Source: Scytonema sp. UIC 10036 (GTDB lineage Bacteria; Cyanobacteriota; Cyanobacteriia; Cyanobacteriales; Nostocaceae). From it: a stretch of DNA of 10,942 nucleotides. Both the position numbers and the translations under genes were made by a program. The notes beneath the pieces were generated by a model that worked only from the letters and a program-made list of their open reading frames with translations, had not been told where the DNA came from and made no database searches. This document shows positions 6,821 to 10,942 of the stretch, piece by piece. Every line of letters begins with the position of its first letter. Positions within the stretch are counted from its first letter, which is position 1. The DNA lies in assembly GCF_009725235.1 (NCBI RefSeq), contig NZ_WJFC01000314.1:1-10942 (forward strand). Direction: 5' to 3'.

Positions 6821-7678
6821 ATGCAAACAACAGATCCAAAACCAGGAATACTCTACATTGTCGGTACGCCTATTGGCAACTTGGAAGATATGACATTCCG
6901 GGCGGTGAGGATTTTGCAGACTGTGGATTTGATTGCTGCAGAAGATACACGTCATACGGGAAAGCTACTTCAACATTTCCAAGTCAAGACGCCTCAAGTG
7001 AGTTATCACGAGCACAATCGTAGCAGCCGCGTTCCGGAGTTACTGGAGCAACTGAATCATGGTAAAGCAATTGCCTTGGTAACTGATGCGGGAATGCCAG
7101 GAATTTCCGATCCTGGATATGAACTGGTTAAGGTTTGTGTTGAGGCTGGGATACAAGTTGTGCCAATTCCTGGTGTTACTGCTGTCATTACGGCGTTGAG
7201 TGCGGCGGGATTGCCAACGGATAAGTTTGTGTTTGAAGGGTTTTTGCCAGCTAAAAGTCAACAGAGGCGATCGCATCTTGAGTCTCTAGGTACAGAATCT
7301 CGTACACTCATTTTCTATGAGTCTCCCCATCGCTTGCGGGAAACTCTCAAAGATTTGGCAGAAGTTTTCACAGACTCCCGTCAAATTGTCATTGCACGAG
7401 AGTTAACCAAGTTATATGAGGAATTTTGGCGGGGAGCGATCGCAGATGCAATCACTGAGTACAATCAACGCGAACCCCAAGGTGAGTATACCTTAGTGGT
7501 TGCCGGTGGCCCACCGACTCAGGTACAGTTTTCAGAAGCAGAACTGAAAGCCGAATTGGAGAAGTTGATACGTCAAGGAATATCGCGGAGTCAAGCCAGT
7601 CGTGAATTAGCAAAAGTCACTTCTGTTTCCCGGCGTCAACTTTATCAATTAGCGCTTTCTCTAAAGGAAGAAGTATGA
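6821..7678 (+). CDS. rsmI: 16S rRNA (cytidine(1402)-2'-O)-methyltransferase RsmI
   Basis: SAM-dependent methylation of the 2'-O of C1402 in 16S rRNA, in the ribosomal P site, in the cytoplasm. At 285 residues from ATG 6821 it matches the family length. It has the tetrapyrrole-methylase fold with RsmI motifs: YIVGTPIGNL (12-21), AAEDTRHT (39-46), YHEHN (62-66), LVTDAGMPGISDPG (86-99), PIPGVTAV and FEGFLP, then the C-terminal helix-turn-helix-like segment GISRSQASRELAKVTSVSRR, which is also typical. An in-frame ATG 31 codons upstream (6728) is rejected because those codons only translate the octamer repeat. Only CAGTCCTCAATT separates the repeat from ATG 6821, with no Shine-Dalgarno sequence. 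A hairpin terminator follows at 7692, and rpsU lies downstream on the same strand. Confidence 0.93.
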   Translation: MQTTDPKPGILYIVGTPIGNLEDMTFRAVRILQTVDLIAAEDTRHTGKLLQHFQVKTPQVSYHEHNRSSRVPELLEQLNHGKAIALVTDAGMPGISDPGYELVKVCVEAGIQVVPIPGVTAVITALSAAGLPTDKFVFEGFLPAKSQQRRSHLESLGTESRTLIFYESPHRLRETLKDLAEVFTDSRQIVIARELTKLYEEFWRGAIADAITEYNQREPQGEYTLVVAGGPPTQVQFSEAELKAELEKLIRQGISRSQASRELAKVTSVSRRQLYQLALSLKEEV

Positions 7679-7691
7679 ACGATAAAGGACG

Positions 7692-7716
7692 AAGGTAAGC
7701 CCTAGCTACCTTTTCT
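7692..7716 (+). terminator. Probable intrinsic terminator of rsmI
   Basis: AAGGTA (7692-7697), one bulged A, and GC (7699-7700) pair with GC (7705-7706) and TACCTT (7707-7712) around a 4-base loop. A TTTTC tract follows. It lies 14 bp after the rsmI stop codon, which suggests that rpsU has its own promoter in 7717-7780. Confidence 0.6.
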
Positions 7717-7798
7717 CATATCTTTAAATCCATCCCCCTACTCCTAATGAAGATGAGATGTCAAAATGGGAAATATTGATGATGAGGAATGAGTGAGA

Positions 7799-7978
7799 AT
7801 GACCCAAGTGGTTTTAGGTGAAAATGAAGGAATCGAGTCAGCATTACGTCGGTTTAAACGTCAAGTATCTAAAGCCGGGATTTTAGCTGACGTTAAATAT
7901 CACAAACATTTTGAGACACCATTAGAAAAGCGCAAGCGGAAAGCAGTAACAGCCAGACGCAAGCGGCGTATGAAGTGA
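7799..7978 (+). CDS. rpsU: 30S ribosomal protein bS21
   Basis: A small-subunit protein that helps the 30S subunit engage mRNA near the anti-Shine-Dalgarno end of 16S rRNA. The 59-residue product reads [20 protein letters not shown], then [19 protein letters not shown], then a Lys/Arg-rich tail ending KRRMK, the standard bS21 plan. An in-frame GTG two codons earlier (7793) is possible, but ATG 7799 gives the conserved MTQV start. Purine-rich GAGGA at 7785-7789 lies about 9 bp upstream of 7799. In many cyanobacteria rpsU is a single-gene unit next to RNA-binding-protein genes; here it stands between rsmI and a strong terminator. Confidence 0.95.
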   Translation: MTQVVLGENEGIESALRRFKRQVSKAGILADVKYHKHFETPLEKRKRKAVTARRKRRMK

Positions 7979-8103
7979 AGTCAGGCTATGGATTGCTGTT
8001 TTTAACAATTAAGTTATGTGGATTCAGCTACGGCATATCATACAGCATATTACAATTCTGCTGAAAATGTGCTGTGTAGCTCTCTCAATTTAGGGAAATG
8101 ACC

Positions 8104-8140
8104 AAAGTTGTCGCTCGCTTGCGGCAACTTTTTGGTTTTT
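8104..8140 (+). terminator. Intrinsic terminator downstream of rpsU
   Basis: AAAGTTGTCGC (8104-8114) pairs with GCGGCAACTTT (8121-8131) with one G-T wobble around a 6-base loop. TTTTTGGTTTTT follows on the + strand. It is a textbook Rho-independent terminator, about 125 bp after the rpsU stop. Confidence 0.85.
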
Positions 8141-8190
8141 CTGGACTTACAGCTATTTTCAGGTAAATGAACTACATCTTTTTTATCTCA

Positions 8191-8214
8191 CGCAAAGGCG
8201 CAAAGACGCAAAAG
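8191..8214 (+). repeat. Interspersed CGCAAAG repeat, 3 x 8 bp
   Basis: Three adjacent octamers, CGCAAAGG, CGCAAAGA and CGCAAAAG, lie in the gap between rpsU and pth. Similar CGCAAAG tracts are common dispersed intergenic sequence in Nostocales. The rest of the 7979-8279 gap contains only the two terminators and AT-rich sequence; no small gene is apparent. Confidence 0.65.
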
Positions 8215-8240
8215 ATTTAAGAATGTGGTTTAAATAAGTG

Positions 8241-8259
8241 AAAACCGCTATAACTAGCG
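8241..8259 (-). terminator. Possible terminator of pth
   Basis: On the - strand CGCTA-GTTA-TAGCG (from 8259 to 8246) is followed by GTTTT, about 20 bp after the pth stop. The stem is only 5 bp, so this is tentative. Confidence 0.4.
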
Positions 8260-8279
8260 AATAAAGGTATCAAATACAT

Positions 8280-8915
8280 CTATTCGGGGAAATCGAAAGA
8301 ACGGCTATTACACACATTCATTGCCTTTTCTACTCCCTGCTTGAGGCAAATTTCCGTACATTCAACAATAAATTGCAATACAAGAGACATAAGTTGATTT
8401 TCAGCTACAGAAAATTTACCCAATACGTGGGAAATTGTACCAGAATCATCATTCGCAGCGCCTTTTGGTCTGCCTATACCTATACGCAAACGGGGAAAGT
8501 TTTGAGTTCCAAGATGGGAGATGGTACTCTTCATGCCATTATGTCCACCAGCAGAACCTGACAAGCGCAAGCGAGTTTTTCCCATCGGTAAATCCATATC
8601 GTCATAAATTACCATTACCATTTCTGGTGGTAATTTATACCAACTGGTAACAGCTTGTATGGACTGTCCCGAACGGTTCATGTAAGTCAGTGGTTTTAGC
8701 AAGCGGATTTTGTCTCCATTGGGTGCAAATCCTTCACCGTACTCTCCCTGAAACTTACGATTCTCTGATAAAGGAATTCGCCAAGCACGAGATAAAGCAT
8801 CTATGGCAGCAAAACCAATATTGTGGCGCGTCTGGTCATATTTTGGTTCCGGATTCCCCAACCCCACAATCAGCTGGGGAATAACAAGAGTTTTTTTGGC
8901 AACTGCTTCTGTCAT
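8280..8915 (-). CDS. pth: Peptidyl-tRNA hydrolase
   Basis: Cleaves the ester bond of peptidyl-tRNAs that drop off the ribosome, recycling tRNA; cytoplasmic and usually essential. The 211-residue protein has all the bacterial Pth active-site residues: N21 in VGLGNP, catalytic H31 in TRHNIGF, N80 in TYMNRSG, D105 in IYDDMDLP, and H125-N126 in GGHNGMKS. RLRIGIGRP and FVLGKF-like HVLGKF are also present. A roughly 12-residue N-terminal extension precedes the fold, as is common in cyanobacteria. The ATG is at 8915; no strong ribosome binding site is seen (TTTACATTTCAC before the start). tatA lies 57 bp upstream on the same strand, so the two may be co-transcribed, although a heptamer array fills most of the gap. 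Confidence 0.96.
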   Translation of the reverse strand: MTEAVAKKTLVIPQLIVGLGNPEPKYDQTRHNIGFAAIDALSRAWRIPLSENRKFQGEYGEGFAPNGDKIRLLKPLTYMNRSGQSIQAVTSWYKLPPEMVMVIYDDMDLPMGKTRLRLSGSAGGHNGMKSTISHLGTQNFPRLRIGIGRPKGAANDDSGTISHVLGKFSVAENQLMSLVLQFIVECTEICLKQGVEKAMNVCNSRSFDFPE

Positions 8916-8945
8916 GTGAAATGTAAAGTATAAAGTATGAAATTT

Positions 8946-8987
8946 TATCCTTTATCCTTCACCCTTTATCCTTCAACCTTCATCCTT
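8946..8987 (-). repeat. Heptamer array spanning the 3' end of tatA, 6 units
   Basis: Read on the - strand from 8987: AAGGATG, AAGGTTG, AAGGATA, AAGGGTG, then two AAGGATA. The first two units encode the last residues of TatA (K-D-E-G). The stop TGA is formed by the last two bases of unit two and the first base of unit three. The array then continues towards pth. Confidence 0.88.
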
Positions 8988-9221
8988 TCTAGCAGATTCT
9001 ATTTGCCTGGGTTCGAGTTCGGCTTTTGTCTTGACAGCTTCTTCTATCTGTACAGTTTCCTTTTGAAACTCGTTTTGGAACTCCTTAGAAGCATCTTGAA
9101 AACCACGAATCGCCTTTCCCACACTCCGACCAATTTCTGGTAACTTCTTGGGACCAAAAATTAACAGCGCTACGATAAAAATAAGAGCCATTTCTGGCAA
9201 ACCGATACCAAATACGTTCAC
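8973..9221 (-). CDS. tatA: Twin-arginine translocase subunit, TatA/E family
   Basis: Pore-forming component of the Tat system, which moves folded proteins across the cytoplasmic or thylakoid membrane. The 82-residue protein has a short N-terminal region, one TM helix (about 10-23, PEMALIFIVALLIF), the invariant FGPKKLPEIGR hinge, an amphipathic helix (SVGKAIRGFQDA) and a charged tail. The start is GTG at 9221. It is chosen because the strong ribosome binding site AAAGGAG (9229-9235) lies 7 bp upstream and the TatA fold begins at once. The tail's last codons and stop lie in a heptamer repeat array, so the C-terminal ARKDEG is probably not under functional constraint. Neighbours are pth downstream and, across a repeat and MITE region, psbH on the same strand. 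Confidence 0.93.
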   Translation of the reverse strand: MNVFGIGLPEMALIFIVALLIFGPKKLPEIGRSVGKAIRGFQDASKEFQNEFQKETVQIEEAVKTKAELEPRQIESARKDEG

Positions 9222-9228
9222 AACCTTT

Positions 9229-9235
9229 CTCCTTT
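9229..9235 (-). promoter_or_regulatory. Ribosome binding site fixing the GTG start of tatA
   Basis: AAAGGAG on the - strand, 7 bp upstream of GTG 9221. It is the clearest Shine-Dalgarno sequence in the window and supports the non-ATG start. Confidence 0.75.
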
Positions 9236-9238
9236 AAC

Positions 9239-9259
9239 AGTAACCAGTAACCAGTGACC
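9239..9259 (+). repeat. Short heptamer array, 3 units (AGTAACC)
   Basis: AGTAACC twice and AGTGACC once, directly upstream of the tatA ribosome binding site. They belong to the same GGTTACT/GGTTAGT family as the larger arrays nearby, in the inverted sense. Confidence 0.6.
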
Positions 9260-9311
9260 AATCTATTAACAACTGCTATAACAGTTTACATCTTGTAGTT
9301 TAGTGCAAGAG

Positions 9312-9367
9312 TTGGTTATTGGTTAGTGGTTAGTGGTTGGTGGTTGGTGGTTAGTGGTTGGCGGTTG
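9312..9367 (+). repeat. Left heptamer array, 8 units
   Basis: Eight 7-bp units: TTGGTTA twice, then GTGGTTA/GTGGTTG variants and a final GCGGTTG. It ends 25 bp before the left terminal repeat of the MITE-like element. It is roughly the reverse complement of the array at 9604-9659. Confidence 0.85.
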
Positions 9368-9392
9368 CTAGGGACACAAGACTACCGCACCC

Positions 9393-9567
9393 CCCGGATT
9401 TCTCACAAAGATTTAAACGACTTACCTAAAATGTTTATGGCACTTAGATTTGAGCTAAAATACCTCGTCAACATATTGGAATAATTCTTACTGCGTCTAA
9501 AACGCTCAAACTCTATACAGGATAAGGGTGTTGGGAATAGCGACGCAATGCTTGTGAGAAATCTGGG
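9393..9567. mobile_element. MITE-like element with 16-bp terminal inverted repeats
   Basis: CCCGGATTTCTCACAA at 9393-9408 and TTGTGAGAAATCTGGG at 9552-9567 are inverted repeats with one mismatch, bounding 175 bp. No transposase fits inside; a short - strand open frame across it shows no protein character. No convincing target-site duplication is visible. The parent IS family is not assigned. It sits in the 9222-9664 gap between tatA and psbH, which otherwise holds only heptamer arrays. Confidence 0.65.
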
Positions 9568-9603
9568 ACTCCGACACTGGTTAGTAGTTAATACCTCTAC
9601 AAA

Positions 9604-9659
9604 CAACTAACCACCAACAACCAACAACTAACAACTAACAACTAACAACTAACCACCAA
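9604..9659 (-). repeat. Right heptamer array, 8 units, inverted relative to the left array
   Basis: Eight 7-bp units of CAACTAA, CCACCAA and CAACCAA on the + strand, which read as TTAGTTG/TTGGTGG on the - strand. Unit number equals the left array (9312-9367) but orientation is opposite. It ends just before the psbH terminator. Confidence 0.85.
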
Positions 9660-9666
9660 CCACAGA

Positions 9667-9692
9667 AAGAAAAAACCCGGAAGAACCGGGCT
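9667..9692 (-). terminator. Intrinsic terminator of psbH
   Basis: On the - strand CCCGG (9690-9686), loop TTCTT and CCGGG (9680-9676) are followed by TTTTTTCTTTC. It is about 40 bp past the psbH stop, so psbH transcription should end here rather than run through to tatA. Confidence 0.85.
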
Positions 9693-9730
9693 GGGATAGT
9701 TTGTTATGCAAGTTTTGTCAAGATTGCCAA

Positions 9731-9934
9731 TTATCTGCCTAGAGTCCGCCAATCGACACTTACGTCTTGAATCAGGATTGACTTGTTGTAAAGCTGTAGA
9801 ATAATCAGCAGAAATACGAAAAATAGTCCTATAAAAACAGCCATTAGGGGGGTAGTACCCCATCCTGGAGCTACTTTACCATACTCAGCGTTTAAAGGTC
9901 TGAGGATATCTCCCAACCGCGTCCTTTGTGCCAT
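9731..9934 (-). CDS. psbH: Photosystem II reaction center protein H
   Basis: A small thylakoid membrane subunit of photosystem II near CP47, involved in stability and in QA-QB electron transfer and repair. The 67-residue product [20 protein letters not shown], then [20 protein letters not shown], has the hydrophilic N-terminus, PGWGTTP before a single TM helix (about 29-48), and the short C-terminal segment typical of cyanobacterial PsbH. It lacks the long phosphorylated plant N-terminus. AGGTGA (9939-9944 on the - strand) precedes the ATG by 4 bp. A strong terminator follows. It is divergent from psbN, the arrangement seen in cyanobacteria and chloroplasts, where psbN lies on the opposite strand beside psbH. 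Confidence 0.97.
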   Translation of the reverse strand: MAQRTRLGDILRPLNAEYGKVAPGWGTTPLMAVFIGLFFVFLLIILQLYNKSILIQDVSVDWRTLGR

Positions 9935-10017
9935 AGTTCACCTAAGATGAATTGCCAAAGCATTTTTTAATGTTCTGTAATATTCTATAGGAAGACTACT
10001 CATAATATATACTTCTT
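9935..10017. promoter_or_regulatory. Divergent psbH-psbN control region
   Basis: The 83 bp between the two start codons must hold both 5' leaders and probably both promoters. TATAGAAT on the - strand (about 9984-9991) is a possible psbH -10 box. No convincing -35 box is seen. psbN has no Shine-Dalgarno sequence in CATAATATATACTTCTT before its ATG. Confidence 0.4.
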
Positions 10018-10149
10018 ATGGAACCCGCAACAGTTCTTAGCATTTCTGTTGGTGCGATCGTCATTGTCATAACAGCGTTATCCATTTACACCTCCTTTGG
10101 CCCTCCCAGCAAGGAATTGAGCGATCCCTTTGAAGATCACGAAGATTAA
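10018..10149 (+). CDS. psbN: Photosystem II assembly protein PsbN
   Basis: The 43-residue product reads MEPATVLSISVGAIVIVITA, then LSIYTSFGPPSKELSDPFED, then HED. One N-terminal TM helix (about 5-23) is followed by the conserved YTSFGPPSKELSDPFEDHED tail that defines PsbN. In plants PsbN is not a photosystem II subunit but is needed for early assembly and repair of the reaction centre; the same role in cyanobacteria is inferred. The ATG at 10018 is the only start giving the full 43 residues. No ribosome binding site is evident. It is divergent from psbH and followed by a palindromic terminator-like hairpin before psbA. Confidence 0.96.
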   Translation: MEPATVLSISVGAIVIVITALSIYTSFGPPSKELSDPFEDHED

Positions 10150-10502
10150 TGCCAGTCAAGTGACAGGTGTAGTGAATATCCCTAAAAAACAACGTAGAGA
10201 CGCGCCATGGCGCGTCTTTATATGTGTTGTAAGTCATGCACGATAAATTTCTGGAGTTTTGACACCTACAACCCCAAACAAAACTGTGAAGCTGTCAATT
10301 TTCATAGAGTGATTGTAAAGATTTGTGTATTTAATGAGAATTGGGGACTTCTCTATCCGCACGCATTATAACTAAAACTAATCTTTTTTATCACTTTTAC
10401 TAACTTCCGAGGTATTGTAAAGTTAAGTAAACAGATGTAAATTAAGGATACAGGCCGACAAAAAGCCTGATGCTCATAAGAAATAGCCGCAATTATAAAA
10501 CA
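10150..10502 (+). promoter_or_regulatory. psbN-psbA intergenic region with psbA leader
   Basis: This 353-bp gap has no small gene that I can support. It holds a perfect palindrome at 10198-10217, then AT-rich sequence that must include the psbA promoter. One weak candidate is TTGGGG (10341-10346), 17 bp, CATTAT (10364-10369). Near the gene a small stem CAGGC (10451-10455) / GCCTG (10465-10469) with a 9-base loop lies in the probable 5' leader. No clear Shine-Dalgarno sequence stands just before the psbA ATG (CAATTATAAAACA). psbA genes are generally light-regulated; no specific element is recognised here. Confidence 0.45.
10196..10219 (+). terminator. Palindromic hairpin after psbN
   Basis: AGACGCGCCATGGCGCGTCT (10198-10217) is a perfect 20-bp palindrome, extendable by one wobble and one A-T pair. 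TTTATAT follows, so it could terminate psbN transcripts about 50 bp after the stop. The same kind of GACGCGCCATGGCGCGTC hairpin is a frequent dispersed repeat in cyanobacteria, so it may be a repeat used as a terminator. It also contains an NcoI-type CCATGG centre. Confidence 0.55.
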
Positions 10503-10942
10503 ATGACAGCAACCTTACAGCGTCGCGAAAGCGCAAACGTATGGGAGCAGTTCTGTAACTGGATCACTTCCACCGAAAACCGCCTTTATGTAGGTTGGTT
10601 CGGAGTGTTGATGATTCCTACACTGCTCTCCGCAGCTATCTGCTTCATCATCGCATTCATCGCTGCTCCTCCTGTAGACATCGATGGTATCCGCGAACCT
10701 GTTGCAGGTTCCTTGCTCTACGGTAACAACATCATCTCCGGTGCAGTTGTTCCTTCTTCTAATGCGATCGGTCTTCACTTCTACCCTATTTGGGAAGCCG
10801 CTTCCTTAGATGAGTGGTTGTACAACGGTGGTCCTTACCAGTTGGTCGTTTTCCACTTCCTTATCGGCGTATTCTGCTACTTGGGTCGTGAGTGGGAATT
10901 GTCCTACCGCTTGGGAATGCGTCCTTGGATTTGTGTAGCATT
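10503..10942 (+). CDS. psbA: Photosystem II D1 protein, partial (5' end), Glu130 form
   Basis: D1 is the reaction-centre core subunit of photosystem II that binds, with D2, the redox cofactors and the manganese cluster. The window covers the first 146 codons plus two bases; the gene runs off the right edge. The sequence begins [20 protein letters not shown] and continues through TM helix A (about 33-54), the lumenal segment and TM helix B (about 110-136) to [11 protein letters not shown]118, the ligand of the peripheral chlorophyll in D1, is present. Residue 130 is Glu (YLGREWELS), the state associated with high-light D1 isoforms (D1:2 type), while the low-light form has Gln. Y161, H198 and the C-terminal processing site lie outside the window. 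Codons are more C-ending (AAC, TTC, ATC) than in neighbouring genes, as expected for a highly expressed gene. Confidence 0.97.
   Translation, partial: MTATLQRRESANVWEQFCNWITSTENRLYVGWFGVLMIPTLLSAAICFIIAFIAAPPVDIDGIREPVAGSLLYGNNIISGAVVPSSNAIGLHFYPIWEAASLDEWLYNGGPYQLVVFHFLIGVFCYLGREWELSYRLGMRPWICVA

Noticed and set aside
9403..9606. 67-codon - strand open frame
   Set aside because: It spans the MITE-like element and part of the flanking DNA; composition is not protein-like and no ribosome binding site is present.
9735..10149. psbN as a possible spurious open frame opposite psbH
   Set aside because: The 43-residue sequence matches the conserved PsbN tail and does not overlap psbH, so it is kept as a real gene.
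10515..10778. 87-codon - strand open frame
   Set aside because: It is entirely antisense to psbA and explained by that gene's codon pattern.

Overview
The window looks like chromosome from a filamentous, probably heterocyst-forming cyanobacterium (Nostocales type). The evidence is photosystem II genes (psbH, psbN, and a psbA start running off the right edge), about nine HIP1 octamers GCGATCGC counted by eye, cyanobacterial PEP-CTERM-type proteins, and many short tandem heptamer repeats (STRR) of the kind described in heterocystous genomes. No phage, plasmid, defence, CRISPR, tRNA or rRNA features were found.

Layout. 1-104: two heptamer arrays, the second ending exactly at the start codon of a large RND efflux pump (105-3227, +). 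3228-3376: nested palindromic repeats between convergent genes. 3377-4231 (-): a CysQ/inositol-monophosphatase family phosphatase. 4316-5011 (+) and 5126-5710 (-): two convergent, unrelated, exported proteins with PEP-CTERM-like tails. The first has no ATG/GTG/TTG where its signal peptide begins. The second carries a nearly perfect 48-bp tandem duplication. 5794-6651 (-): a PfkB/ribokinase-family sugar kinase, divergent from rsmI (6821-7678, +). The 169 bp between them is almost entirely a 12 x 7-bp array followed by an 8 x 8-bp array. Then rpsU (7799-7978, +), a terminator, and pth (8280-8915, -). tatA (8973-9221, -) has its last codons and stop made from another heptamer array. 9222-9664 holds a 175-bp MITE-like element between two oppositely oriented 8-unit heptamer arrays. 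psbH (9731-9934, -) and psbN (10018-10149, +) are divergent, followed by a 353-bp leader region and psbA (10503 to the edge).

How the genes fit together. The right part is housekeeping and photosynthetic: ribosome maturation (rsmI, rpsU), rescue of peptidyl-tRNA (pth), folded-protein export (tatA) and photosystem II (psbH, psbN, psbA). The partial D1 protein has Glu at position 130, the state associated with high-light D1 isoforms. The left part is envelope and accessory: an efflux pump without its adaptor in view, and two surface or exported proteins. There is no evident new multi-gene system. The most unusual signal is how closely repeat arrays and small palindromic elements abut or enter gene boundaries (start of the RND gene, start of the sugar kinase, stop of tatA, leader of rsmI).
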